Positions 44,584 to 52,958 of a DNA stretch of 64,000 bases are shown here, piece by piece. Positions within the stretch are counted from its first letter, which is position 1. Every line of letters begins with the position of its first letter. Origin of the DNA: Corynebacterium comes. Lineage in GTDB: Bacteria; Actinomycetota; Actinomycetes; Mycobacteriales; Mycobacteriaceae. A program made the position numbers and the translations under genes. The stretch lies in the NCBI RefSeq assembly GCF_009734405.1, contig NZ_CP046453.1, forward strand, positions 186,001 to 250,000, read 5' to 3'. A model generated the notes under the pieces. That model was not told the DNA's origin. It saw only the letters and a program-made list of their open reading frames with translations, and did no database searches.

Positions 44584-45003
44584 GTGGTAACAGAGGTACA
44601 ACCCAAGGAAAAGGGCCTGCGGATCCAGGCCATCCGATTCATCATCTCCGGCGGTGTCTCGGCGATCGTCGACCTCGGGCTGACGTTCATCCTCCAGGTG
44701 CTCCTGGGCGCCGGTCCGGTTCTGGCGCGTTCCGTCGGCTTCATCTTCGGCACCATCACCGCGTATCTGATCAACCGGCGCTGGACGTTCCAGGCGGAAC
44801 CGTCACTGAGCCGATTTCTGCAGGTGGCCGGGCTCTATACGGTCACCTACTTCGTCAACGTCGGCCTGCACACCGTGTTCTACCGGTTGTTCAGCGACTG
44901 GGACTGGAACAACTCCGTGGCCGTGGTGGTGGCCTTCCTCATCGCCCAGGGCACCGCTACGGTGATCAACTTCATCGTCCAGCGGGTGTTCATCTTCCGG
45001 TAG
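44584..45003 (+). CDS. GtrA-like membrane protein
   Basis: 139 aa with four TM segments. RFIISGGVSAIVDLGLTFIL and TAYLINRRWTFQ are GtrA hallmarks. The M. tuberculosis counterpart (Rv3789) lies next to dprE1 and has been proposed to flip decaprenylphosphoryl-arabinose or to anchor AftA; gene order here is close but not identical. The start is GTG, with TAGGGT 8 nt upstream. It overlaps the convergent glfT1 by 14 bp. Confidence 0.88.
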   Translation: MVTEVQPKEKGLRIQAIRFIISGGVSAIVDLGLTFILQVLLGAGPVLARSVGFIFGTITAYLINRRWTFQAEPSLSRFLQVAGLYTVTYFVNVGLHTVFYRLFSDWDWNNSVAVVVAFLIAQGTATVINFIVQRVFIFR

Positions 45004-45910
45004 TCGGGCGAGTGAATCGTTCCCTGCGGCCCTGACTGTGCAGGCGCAGCCACTCGAAGAACCCCTTCGGGTCCCGACGCTGCACCAGGAAGAACCAGCC
45101 GAAGCGGGCGTACTCCTGCGGCAGCAGTCTGCGCATGCCGGGCTGGCTCATGATGTAGCCGCGGTTGCGGTAGGTGAAGTAGCGCTTGGACTCATTGTCC
45201 GGGTACTGGGTGTGCATCTTTCCGCCCAGGATCGGCTTGAACTCGTCCGAGCCGTCGGGGTGCAGGTACGCCGTGGTCAGCGCCGTACCGAAGGAGAGCC
45301 CCGAACGGACCAAGCGGCGATGGTACTCGACTTCGTCGCCGCGGATGAACAAGCGGTAGTCGGGGACGCCGATGATCTCCATCGCCCGTGCGCTGATCAG
45401 TGCACCGTTGAACAGGCTCGCAATGCCGGGGAGGAAATCCCCCTCCAGGTCCGCGCGGTTGCGGCGCCACACCAGGCCCTGCCGCAGCGGGAACGCGAGC
45501 TTGTCGGGGTCGTCGATGTTGCACACGACCGGCGAGACCTCGTGGAGACGGTGAGTCTCGGCGACGTCGAAAAGTGCGGCCAGGACGAGCTCGTCGGCGG
45601 GACGGCCGTCGTCGTCGGCGCACCAGATGGCGTCGGCTCCCAGCGCGAGTGCCGTGAGGAAACCGTAGGCGAAACCGCCCGCGCCGCCCAGGTTCGTCCG
45701 GCTGGGCAGGTAGACGGCGCGTTCACCGGCCAGCTCCGCGACGAGGGTCTTGACCTCGTTCTCGCAGCCGTTGTCCACCACAATCACCCAGTCCACCGCG
45801 TGTGTCTGGTTGACCACCTTCTCCAGGGAGGCGCGCAGCAGCTCGACTCTCTTGTGGGTGACGATCACCGCAGCAGTGGTGCCGGAACGTGACAGGGGGG
45901 CTGTTGACAT
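44990..45910 (-). CDS. glfT1: Galactofuranosyltransferase GlfT1
   Basis: A 306-aa GT2 enzyme. It adds the first two galactofuranose residues from UDP-Galf to the GlcNAc-Rha lipid linker on the cytoplasmic face. Motifs: AAVIVTHKRVELLRASL at the N-terminus, LGGAGGFAYG, the metal site IWCADDDGRP (DDD), and the acceptor base region FIRGDEVEYHRRL. CACAAT 7 nt before the ATG supports start 45910. It lies downstream of wzm/wzt in the same direction, as in mycobacteria. Confidence 0.92.
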   Translation of the reverse strand: MSTAPLSRSGTTAAVIVTHKRVELLRASLEKVVNQTHAVDWVIVVDNGCENEVKTLVAELAGERAVYLPSRTNLGGAGGFAYGFLTALALGADAIWCADDDGRPADELVLAALFDVAETHRLHEVSPVVCNIDDPDKLAFPLRQGLVWRRNRADLEGDFLPGIASLFNGALISARAMEIIGVPDYRLFIRGDEVEYHRRLVRSGLSFGTALTTAYLHPDGSDEFKPILGGKMHTQYPDNESKRYFTYRNRGYIMSQPGMRRLLPQEYARFGWFFLVQRRDPKGFFEWLRLHSQGRRERFTRPTTGR

Positions 45911-45959
45911 GGGGATCATTGTGCCACGGTTTCCGGGTTGGGCTCTGAGCTGCGCGGGC

Positions 45960-45993
45960 AACAGGCACCCACCCGGCGGGGGAGTGCCTGTTT
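45960..45993 (-). terminator. Hairpin after the small secreted gene pair
   Basis: AACAGGCAC (45960-45968) pairs with GTGCCTGTT (45984-45992), a perfect 9-bp stem. It lies between the stop of the 114-aa secreted protein gene and the glfT1 promoter, so it probably ends the upstream minus-strand unit. Confidence 0.6.
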
Positions 45994-46019
45994 CAGGACG
46001 GATATCTCTTCAGCGTTGC

Positions 46020-46364
46020 TCAGTAGGGGAGGATGCCCTGAAACTTCAGCCAGTTGACGAGGCCGATCACGGCGCCGAGCAGAGTGGTCAGGCCGAGAGT
46101 GGCGACGGCATCCTTCCAGTCGGTGAACCACGCGGGCTGGTCTTTGGCCTGGACCTCGCCGAAACCATCCTGACCGGTGATCTGGTTCTCATCGGCGATG
46201 ACAGCCTTGCCGTCTTCGATGCTGTAGGCGTCCCTCTCGTAGCCGAGCTCGGAGGAGGTGGGGAAGCTGAGGCTGCTGTCGTCGGCAACGGCGACGCCGG
46301 TGCCGGCGAGGCTCACGCTGACCACGGTGGCGGCGGCAATGGCGGCCCTACGGAACTTATGCAT
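46020..46364 (-). CDS. Small secreted protein with C-terminal TM (B)
   Basis: 114 aa. Signal peptide MHKFRRAAIAAATVVSVSLA with cleavage likely after AVA-DD near residue 27. The mature part is acidic and ends with a Trp-flanked hydrophobic helix (LGLTTLLGAVIGLVNWLKF). It would be exported and held by its tail in the plasma or outer membrane. AAAGG precedes the ATG. Its layout parallels the upstream gene at 46411. No family recognised. Confidence 0.72.
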   Translation of the reverse strand: MHKFRRAAIAAATVVSVSLAGTGVAVADDSSLSFPTSSELGYERDAYSIEDGKAVIADENQITGQDGFGEVQAKDQPAWFTDWKDAVATLGLTTLLGAVIGLVNWLKFQGILPY

Positions 46365-46410
46365 GGATTTAAAACCTTTCGGGAAAATGGAGATGGGAAG
46401 GGGCCTCGAC

Positions 46411-46800
46411 TCAGGCCTGCGGGCCATGGACGATGAAGTTGTGGATCGGGCCCACGATGATCCCGAGGGCGGTGGCGATGGCACCGAGGACGGTGGTGCC
46501 GTAGAGCAGCTTGGCCCAGTTCGGGACGTCGTCGAAGTCCTTGGAGGAACCGAAGATGGCGACACCGTTGGCCGGCTGGTCAGCCTCGAGTTCATCAATC
46601 GTGCCGAGGTGGGAGGAAGCGCCGGCCGAGCCGAGGCCGGTGGTCTCCTTCTTATGGGCCGGGGTGTGGTCCTCGACGGGAATCTTGTGTTCGCCCTGAG
46701 TGACAGTCTCGTGGTTATGGGCGGAGGCGATGGTGGTGGTTCCGAGGGTCATGGCAAGGGCGGACAGGCCGGCCACAGCTGCAACGCGGAGAGAGCGCAT
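46411..46800 (-). CDS. Small secreted protein with C-terminal TM (A)
   Basis: 129 aa. Signal peptide of about 27 residues (RVAAVAGLSALAMTLGTTTI, then ASA-HN). The mature N-terminus is His/Lys/Glu rich (HNHETVTQGEHKIPVEDH). The end is a hydrophobic helix after a Trp (NWAKLLYGTTVLGAIATALG) and a short HGPQA tail. It shares architecture, but little sequence, with the next gene 46 bp downstream. Both lie between glfT1 and wzt, so a link to envelope assembly is possible. Function unknown. Confidence 0.72.
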   Translation of the reverse strand: MRSLRVAAVAGLSALAMTLGTTTIASAHNHETVTQGEHKIPVEDHTPAHKKETTGLGSAGASSHLGTIDELEADQPANGVAIFGSSKDFDDVPNWAKLLYGTTVLGAIATALGIIVGPIHNFIVHGPQA

Positions 46801-47023
46801 TCGAGAATCCTTAGCTTGAAGTTGAAACCGGGCTCACCCCTGGACTGATCGGCTGCCCGGTGTTCTGTGCGCGAAGCGCGTTACGTGGGTTGAATGCTGC
46901 CATTTCCTGTGTTTCTGGTCGGCAGCAATATCCCGAATGACCATAACGGAAGACATAAGTTCATGCTCTGCATGCGCAAATTTTGATTCATCGTTGCGGT
47001 GGGGCGGGGGGAGCGCGGGAAAC

Positions 47024-47049
47024 GGAAAATGCCCCTCTGAAGAGGGGCA
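47024..47049 (-). terminator. Terminator of the wzm-wzt operon
   Basis: TGCCCCTC (47030-47037) pairs with GAGGGGCA (47042-47049) with a 4-nt loop. On the minus strand it is followed by TTTTCC, a classic rho-independent layout about 50 bp past the wzt stop. Confidence 0.82.
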
Positions 47050-47097
47050 ATGCAGGGTTTCCGAGGTATTATCTTGTCGCCCCCGCCAGCGCTCCGG

Positions 47098-47889
47098 TTA
47101 CTGCTCTTCGTCGAAACGCTGGAGCAGCGAGCGGACGTAGTCGCCGGCGCCCTTGCCCTCGTAGGCCTCCACGACCTCGTCCACAAGACCGGCCTTGCGC
47201 ACATGGCCGTGGTCGATCCACAGCGCGGAGTTGCACAGCTGGGCGAGGAAGTCATTGGAGTGGGAGGCGAAGACCAGAATGCCCGAGCGCTCCACCAGTT
47301 CCTGCAGGCGGACGCGGGCCTTGGCCATGAAGGCGGCGTCGACGGCGCCGATGCCTTCGTCGAGAAGCAGGATCTCGGGCTCGATGGAGGTGACCACGCC
47401 GAGCGCCAGGCGCACGCGCATGCCGGTGGAGTACGTGCGCAGCGGCATGTTCAGGTATTCACCGAGTTCGGAGAAGTCGGCGATTTCGTCGATCTTCGCC
47501 TTCATCTGCTTGCGCGTCTGCCCGAGGAAGAGGCCGCGGATGATGATGTTCTCGTAACCGGAGATCTCCGGGTCCATCCCGACGCCGAGGTCGAAGACGG
47601 GGGCCACGCGGCCGCGGATGTCGGCGGACCCGCGGGTGGGCTCGTAGATGCCGGACAGCAGGCGCAGCAGCGTCGACTTACCCGCGCCGTTGTGGCCGAC
47701 CAGTCCGACGCGGTCGCCCTCACGCAGATGCAGGTTGATGTCCTTGAGCGCTTCAACGACCACGGTGTTGTCCTGGTTGCGGCCGATGGCACCGCCCGCG
47801 GTGGACAGGAGGGCCTTCTTCATGGAACGCGATTTGGCGTCGAAAATGGGGAAGTCGACGCAGGCGTTGTAGGTGTCGATGGAAACCAA
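47098..47889 (-). CDS. wzt: Galactan exporter ATPase Wzt
   Basis: A 263-aa ABC ATPase. Walker A GHNGAGKST is at residues 65-73, signature YSTGMRVRLALG at about 153-164, Walker B EILLLDEGIGAVD, and the switch His in FASHSND. It has the O-antigen-exporter type (RfbE/TagH) and lacks the long carbohydrate-binding C-terminus. With Wzm it moves lipid-linked galactan across the membrane (Rv3781 counterpart). It starts 9 nt after the wzm stop. Confidence 0.92.
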   Translation of the reverse strand: MVSIDTYNACVDFPIFDAKSRSMKKALLSTAGGAIGRNQDNTVVVEALKDINLHLREGDRVGLVGHNGAGKSTLLRLLSGIYEPTRGSADIRGRVAPVFDLGVGMDPEISGYENIIIRGLFLGQTRKQMKAKIDEIADFSELGEYLNMPLRTYSTGMRVRLALGVVTSIEPEILLLDEGIGAVDAAFMAKARVRLQELVERSGILVFASHSNDFLAQLCNSALWIDHGHVRKAGLVDEVVEAYEGKGAGDYVRSLLQRFDEEQ

Positions 47890-47898
47890 GGGATCCTC

Positions 47899-48813
47899 CT
47901 AGACCCAGTAACTGACGCGGAACCGCCACTGCTTCATGGCCAGCAGCGCCAGGATGAGGCCTACGGCTGTGCAGGCCAGGACGATCCACCAGTGGTAGGC
48001 GGCCAGTGGTTGGCCGATGAGGGGCGCGCGGATGATCTCCATGTAGTGGTACAGCGGGTTGATCTCCGCGAGCAGGGCACGCTGGGCGATGTCGCCGCCC
48101 TGTTCTTTGAGCGTCTGGGTGGTCCACACGATGGGGGTGACGTAGAAGAGCAGCTGCACCATGGCCTCCAGCAGCGGGGCGATGTCGCGGTAGCGGGTGG
48201 CGACGATACCGAAGAACATGGCCACCCACACCCCGTTGAGGATCAGCAGCGCCATCGCGGGGATGGCCAGCAGGACCTCCCAGCCGAGGTCCCGGGGGAA
48301 CATGAGCATGAGGATCAACCAGATGACCAGGTTGTGGGCGAGGAACAGTGCCTGGCGCCACACCAGCCGGTAGACGTGCACGCTCAGTGCCGAGGGCAGC
48401 TGTTTGATCAGGCCCTCGTTGTCGATGAAGATCTCCGCCCCGTCCTTGATGCAGCCGGAGATGAAGCCCCACATGATCAGGCCCACCGTGACGTGCGGCA
48501 GGAAGTCTGCCAGCGGAATCTGGAAGAGCATCGAGTACAGCAGGCCGAGGGCGAGGGCCATCACACCGGTGGCGATGGTGATCCACAGCGGACCCAGGGT
48601 GGAGCGACTGTAGCGCTGCTTGATGTCCTGCCAGCCGAGCTGCAGCCACAGTTCGTGCTGGCGGAATCCGCGGACCAGGTCATTCCATGCCGCGCCGAAG
48701 GTCTTGGACCTGGAGACGGGGGGATCGGTGTCGACGCCCGCTGTCATACGGGCGACGTCGGCACGCAACTGCTGCTCGACTTGCTGGTTTCGGAAGGGGG
48801 ATTGTTCCTGCAC
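47899..48813 (-). CDS. wzm: Galactan exporter permease Wzm
   Basis: A 304-aa ABC-2 type permease with six TM segments. KQRYSRSTLGPLWITIATGV is the conserved N-terminal amphipathic helix and TM1 of polysaccharide exporters. LLFYVTPIVW and the INPLYHYMEIIRAPL loop are also typical. GTG 48813 is chosen because TAGGGT (48821-48826) lies 7 nt upstream; the longer frame would start in the promoter. Counterpart of Rv3783. Confidence 0.9.
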   Translation of the reverse strand: MQEQSPFRNQQVEQQLRADVARMTAGVDTDPPVSRSKTFGAAWNDLVRGFRQHELWLQLGWQDIKQRYSRSTLGPLWITIATGVMALALGLLYSMLFQIPLADFLPHVTVGLIMWGFISGCIKDGAEIFIDNEGLIKQLPSALSVHVYRLVWRQALFLAHNLVIWLILMLMFPRDLGWEVLLAIPAMALLILNGVWVAMFFGIVATRYRDIAPLLEAMVQLLFYVTPIVWTTQTLKEQGGDIAQRALLAEINPLYHYMEIIRAPLIGQPLAAYHWWIVLACTAVGLILALLAMKQWRFRVSYWV

Positions 48814-49037
48814 ACCGACAACCCTAACCCCGCGGGCGCCGTTGAGGGGCATCTGGTGCACGGCGGGTCAGTCGCAACCCTCACTCTGTGAATTCCATGG
48901 GAATTGGGATAGATTTGACCTACGTCACATGGGTCCCTAGCAGGACTTTCCGGCCGAATTGCACGCCTCGGGGGCGATGGTGCATCTGGGCCCTGGACGG
49001 GGCATACTGGACACACGTGTCGGAAGGAGTGTCGTTA

Positions 49038-50240
49038 ATGGCCTATGACGTCGCCCGGGTGAGAGGGCAGTACGTGTCTCTCGGCGACGGGTGGACCTAC
49101 CTCAACGCGCACCAGTGCCCGCAGATCCCTGAGCGGGTATCGGCGGCGGTGTCCCGGTCCTTCCGCCTGGCCGGCAGCGTCGCCGAAGCGGAGACATCCT
49201 CCGGTTCCCATTCCCGCGCGCACGAGCCCGGTCGCCTCGAGGGCGCCCTGCTTCTCGACTCCGCCCGCACCGCCGTCGCCGACCTCTGTGGCGCCACCCC
49301 GGACCGCGTCGTTCTGGGGCCCAGCCTGCCCGCCCTCTACATTTCGCTGGCCCGCGCCATGCGTCCGTTGCTCCGTTCGACCTCCTCGGCGGTGCTCTCC
49401 GGCCTGGACCATCCCGACCTGGTCTCCCCCTTCGAGGAGACCGGCGTGCGAATCCGTCGGGCTCAGCCCGACCTGGGCACGGGCACGCTGCCGGCCTCGC
49501 AGTACACCGAACTCGTGGACGGCTCCACCCGACTCGTCGCGCTCTCCGCCGCCCAGCGCTACCTGGGCACCGTCGCGCCCGTGGCTGAGATCGTCGAACG
49601 CACCCGCGCCCGCTCCCGGGCCTGGGTGCTTGTCGACGTCTCCTCCTACGCCCCCTACCGCCCCCTCGACGTGGGCGAGTGGGACGCCGACATCGTCGCA
49701 CTGGACGTCGGGGCCCTCGGTGGCCCCCAGGTTGCGGCCCTGGTATTCCGGGACACCGCAATGTTCCGACGCCTCAATCCCGTCCTGAACATCCCCGTCT
49801 CGCCCGCGCTCGCCGGCGGCGTACCCACCCTGGTGGACGTCATCGCCGACCAGACCGGCCCCGGCGGAACCCGACGCACCCGGCTGCAGCGTGCCATGGG
49901 GGAGATGTCCGGGTACCTGCAGGCCCTGACCGAGGAACTGCAGCAGTTCCTCGGTGCCCTGCCGGCCGTGCACATCCTCGGCGTGACCGGCGAGGCCGGC
50001 GACGGCGGACGCTCCGACCGGATCCCCCGGCTGTCCTTCGCCGTCAGGGGCGTCCCCGCCCGGACCGTCCACCAGCGGCTTCTGGACAACGGCCTGGTCA
50101 CCACCATCCTGCCCCCGGCTCAGCTGTTCATCGACATGGGCGTGGATGAGGTCGGTGGTGCCGTCACGATCTCGCTGAGCCCGTACACCACCCGCCACGA
50201 CCTCGAGCACCTCACCCGGGTCGTCGCCTCCCTGGCCTAG
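49038..50240 (+). CDS. Class V aminotransferase-fold protein lacking lysine
   Basis: 400 aa, similar to cysteine desulfurase/class V aminotransferases and to M. tuberculosis Rv3778c. The cofactor Asp region is kept (WVLVDVSSYAPYRP). The SGHK that carries the PLP lysine is replaced by DVGA (DIVALDVGALGGPQVAALVF). The translated protein contains no lysine anywhere, so it cannot form the internal aldimine. It is probably a non-catalytic or scaffolding member. GGAAGGAG precedes the ATG at 49038. It ends in a shared CTAG with the convergent oxidoreductase. Confidence 0.85.
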   Translation: MAYDVARVRGQYVSLGDGWTYLNAHQCPQIPERVSAAVSRSFRLAGSVAEAETSSGSHSRAHEPGRLEGALLLDSARTAVADLCGATPDRVVLGPSLPALYISLARAMRPLLRSTSSAVLSGLDHPDLVSPFEETGVRIRRAQPDLGTGTLPASQYTELVDGSTRLVALSAAQRYLGTVAPVAEIVERTRARSRAWVLVDVSSYAPYRPLDVGEWDADIVALDVGALGGPQVAALVFRDTAMFRRLNPVLNIPVSPALAGGVPTLVDVIADQTGPGGTRRTRLQRAMGEMSGYLQALTEELQQFLGALPAVHILGVTGEAGDGGRSDRIPRLSFAVRGVPARTVHQRLLDNGLVTTILPPAQLFIDMGVDEVGGAVTISLSPYTTRHDLEHLTRVVASLA

Positions 50241-51193
50241 ACCTCCAGCACGATCTTGCCGGTGACCGCCCCGGAATCGAGCAGGTCATGGGCCTTTGCG
50301 GCGTCCGCCAGCGGGAGGGTGGCGTGGATGTGGTGGGTGATGCGGGCGTCGGAAAGCATCGGCCACACGTGTTCGACGGTGGAGGCGACGACCTCCGCCT
50401 TGCCCGCCAGGGAGCGGGCGCGCAGGGTCGTGCCACGGACGGAGAGGCGGCGCGGCAGCAGGGCACCGAGGTTGATCTCGGTCTTCACGCCGCCCTGCAG
50501 GCCGATGATGATGAGCTGGCCGTCCGCGGCCAGCGAGCGGAGGTTCTGGCGCAGGTACTTCGCGCCGATGATATCGAGGATGACGTCACACCGTCCCTTG
50601 AGCTCCTCGGAGAAGTCCTGCTCCCGGTAATTGATGAGGATGTCGGCGCCCAGCTCGCGGCACGTCTCCAGCTTCTCCGCGGAGCCTGCGGTCACGGCGA
50701 CGGTGGCGCCCAACTGCTTGCACAGCTGGATCGCGAACGTACCTATGCCGCCCGCGCCGCCGTGGATGAGCACCGTCTGACCTTCCTGCACACCGGCGAG
50801 CATCCCCAGGTTGGACCACACCGTGCAGGCCGCCTCCACCACGCTGGCGGCCTCCGTCAGGGAGTAGCCCTCAGGAATCGGCATGAGCTGACCTTCCGGA
50901 ACCGCCACATACTCGGCGTATCCGCCACCAGCCAACAGGCAGGCGACCTCCTCGCCGATGGTGCGGCCGGTCGTGCCCGGGTCCTCGATGACGCCGGAGC
51001 ACTCCAGGCCGATGATGTCCGACGCCCCCGGCGGCGGGGGGTAGTGCCCGCGCGCCTGCAGCAGGTCGCCCCGGTTCACACCGGCGGCGTGCACCTTCAC
51101 CAGTACTTCACCGTCCCTGAGCTTCGGGGTGTCGGTCTCCACGAGCGCGAGCGAGCGCGGATCTTCCGGATTGTTCAGCTGAATCGCCTTCAT
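50237..51193 (-). CDS. NAD(P)H-quinone oxidoreductase, Qor/PIG3-like
   Basis: A 318-aa medium-chain dehydrogenase without zinc ligands. The family signature is AAGVNRGDLLQARGHYPPPP (about residue 36) and the NADPH site is LIHGGAGGIGTFAIQL. It reduces quinones or similar small carbonyls with NADPH. It is the counterpart of Rv3777, which also neighbours the aminotransferase-fold gene. TACCCT 8 nt before the ATG. Confidence 0.9.
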   Translation of the reverse strand: MKAIQLNNPEDPRSLALVETDTPKLRDGEVLVKVHAAGVNRGDLLQARGHYPPPPGASDIIGLECSGVIEDPGTTGRTIGEEVACLLAGGGYAEYVAVPEGQLMPIPEGYSLTEAASVVEAACTVWSNLGMLAGVQEGQTVLIHGGAGGIGTFAIQLCKQLGATVAVTAGSAEKLETCRELGADILINYREQDFSEELKGRCDVILDIIGAKYLRQNLRSLAADGQLIIIGLQGGVKTEINLGALLPRRLSVRGTTLRARSLAGKAEVVASTVEHVWPMLSDARITHHIHATLPLADAAKAHDLLDSGAVTGKIVLEV

Positions 51194-51278
51194 GTCATCC
51201 CAGGGTAGGGAAATTCGGGGCCGGGGGGTGGCTCAGGTAATGTGGAGGCCTGTCGCCGCGAGTCTTCGTCGGCGTCGA

Positions 51279-51363
51279 GGAGATGTGGCAGAGCGGCCGA
51301 ATGCACTGGTCTTGAAAACCAGCGAGGGTCAAACCTCCGGGGGTTCAAATCCCCCCGTCTCCG
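51279..51363 (+). tRNA. tRNA-Ser (TGA)
   Basis: Class II tRNA with long variable arm. Acceptor arms GGAGATG (51279-51285) and CGTCTCC (51356-51362), discriminator G. The anticodon loop CTTGAAA carries TGA at 51313-51315. GGTTCAAATCC is in the T arm. CCA is not encoded. It reads UCN codons such as UCA. Confidence 0.96.
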
Positions 51364-51370
51364 CAGTACA

Positions 51371-51406
51371 GGGCCTTCCGCCGACGTTGGTGGGAGGCCC
51401 TTTCTC
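51371..51406 (+). terminator. Terminator of tRNA-Ser (TGA)
   Basis: GGGCCT...AGGCCC arms (51371-51400) with G-T pairs inside, followed by TTTCTCT. Confidence 0.75.
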
Positions 51407-51444
51407 TGCTTGAGAAGTGGACAACCACCCGCAGGTGGGGCCAC

Positions 51445-52500
51445 TCAGCCCTGCCGTTCGAGCCAGGCGTCGATGCCCCCGGCGAGGCTGACTGGCCCGG
51501 TCACCCCGCGTTCGGCGAGAGCCCGGACCGCTCGGGCCGAACGGATGCCGCCGGCGCAGTAGATGACCACGTCCCGGCCGGACTCCGGTGCCGGGGGAAC
51601 CCAGTCGCCTTCGAGCACGGTGCCGAGGGGGACGTTGAGGGCGCCCGGGATGCGGGTGCCGGCGAACTCGTGGGGTTCGCGGACGTCGATGAGCAGGGGG
51701 GCGTAGGGAAGCTCGGTGATCTCGGGCACCGGAGGAAGCGCCGGGGAGGTGACGGGGCCGTCCGCGAGCACCTGCTCAAGCGTCGCCTGCGTTCCCACGA
51801 CCGGCACGTACTCCCACGTGCCGTCCAGTCCGGAGAAGACGCCGAGCCGTCCGGTCAGCGGCCTGCCCAGTCCCGTCAGCAGCTTGATGGCCTCCAACGC
51901 CATGGCGGAGCCGACGACGCCGACGACCGGGCCGAGGACACCCGCCTGTGCGCAGTTGGGCACCACTCCCGGAGCGGGGGGTTCACGGTAGATGTCCTCG
52001 TAGATGGGTCCGTGGCCGGCGTGGAAGACGGAGAGCTGGGCGTCGTGGCCGAGGATCGAGGCCCAGACGTGGGGGATGCCCAGCCGGGCGCAGGCCCAGG
52101 AAGCGAGGTGGCGGGTGTCGAAGTTGTCGGCGCCGTCCAGGACGACATCCGCATCGCCCAGGAGCTCCAGCGCGTTGGAGGAGGTCAGACGCCCGGTCAC
52201 CGCGGTCACGGTGATCTCCGGGTTGAGGGCGTTCATCGCCGCGGCCGCGGACCCGGCCTTGGGCTGTCCTACGCCGGCATCGAGGTGGATGACCTGGCGG
52301 TGGAGGTTGGAGAGGTCGACCGCGTCGTCGTCAATGACGGTGACGCGCCCGACGCCTGCCCCCGCGAGGTAGAGCAGGGCGGGGGAGCCGAGGCCGCCGG
52401 CGCCGATGACGGCCACGTGTGAGCGGGAGAGTGCCTCCTGTCCGACGACGCCGAAGTCCGGCAGTGAGATCTGCCGGCGGTAGCGGGAGAGGGAGGTCAT
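51445..52500 (-). CDS. moeB: MoeB/ThiF-type adenylyltransferase with rhodanese domain
   Basis: 351 aa. The N-terminal ThiF domain adenylates the C-terminal glycine of MoaD-like carriers: nucleotide site VIGAGGLGSPALLYLAG (about residue 30) and NLHRQVIH. The C-terminal rhodanese domain (from about residue 260) has the sulfur-carrying Cys in VVIYCAGGIRSARA. This MoeZR-like fusion can activate and sulfurate MoaD. It is coupled to moaE (ATGA overlap) and is last in the molybdenum cofactor operon. Confidence 0.93.
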   Translation of the reverse strand: MTSLSRYRRQISLPDFGVVGQEALSRSHVAVIGAGGLGSPALLYLAGAGVGRVTVIDDDAVDLSNLHRQVIHLDAGVGQPKAGSAAAAMNALNPEITVTAVTGRLTSSNALELLGDADVVLDGADNFDTRHLASWACARLGIPHVWASILGHDAQLSVFHAGHGPIYEDIYREPPAPGVVPNCAQAGVLGPVVGVVGSAMALEAIKLLTGLGRPLTGRLGVFSGLDGTWEYVPVVGTQATLEQVLADGPVTSPALPPVPEITELPYAPLLIDVREPHEFAGTRIPGALNVPLGTVLEGDWVPPAPESGRDVVIYCAGGIRSARAVRALAERGVTGPVSLAGGIDAWLERQG

Positions 52501-52958
52501 TCCAGGCCCACCCACTGGGAGGCGCCGTGGAGAAGCTCCTGTTCCTTCCAGATGGGCACCTCGGCCTTCACCCGGTCCGCCAGCTCGGCGGCCGCGGAGA
52601 AGGCGGCACGGCGGTGCGCGGCGGCGGCGATGACCACGAAGGCCAGCTCACCGATGGCCAGGTCGCCGGTGCGGTGGGCCGTCCACAGGCGCACGGCGGG
52701 GTGCTCGTTGCTCACCTCCCGGGCCACGACGGCGATGACCTCGGGGGCCGTGGGGTGCGCGGTGTAGCGCAGGCCGGACACCCGCTGCCCGCCGTCATGG
52801 TCGCGGACCACCCCCTCGAAGGTGATCACGGCGCCCATGGCGTCGGTGGTGGTGACAGCGCGGGCGTCGGCGAGCAGGGACTCGAGGGGGGTCTCGGTCA
52901 TGGTCGCGGAGACGACGACGCCGGTCTGTTCGGCGACGTATGCGGGATCAGTGTTCAT
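52497..52958 (-). CDS. moaE: Molybdopterin synthase catalytic subunit MoaE
   Basis: 153 aa. It converts cyclic pyranopterin monophosphate to molybdopterin with MoaD thiocarboxylate. MGAVITFEGVVRDHDGG, HRTGDLAIGELAFVVIAAAAHR and the active-site Lys in VPIWKEQELLHG are all present. It overlaps mogA by 11 bp and moeB by 4 bp, so translation is tightly coupled. Confidence 0.95.
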   Translation of the reverse strand: MNTDPAYVAEQTGVVVSATMTETPLESLLADARAVTTTDAMGAVITFEGVVRDHDGGQRVSGLRYTAHPTAPEVIAVVAREVSNEHPAVRLWTAHRTGDLAIGELAFVVIAAAAHRRAAFSAAAELADRVKAEVPIWKEQELLHGASQWVGLE

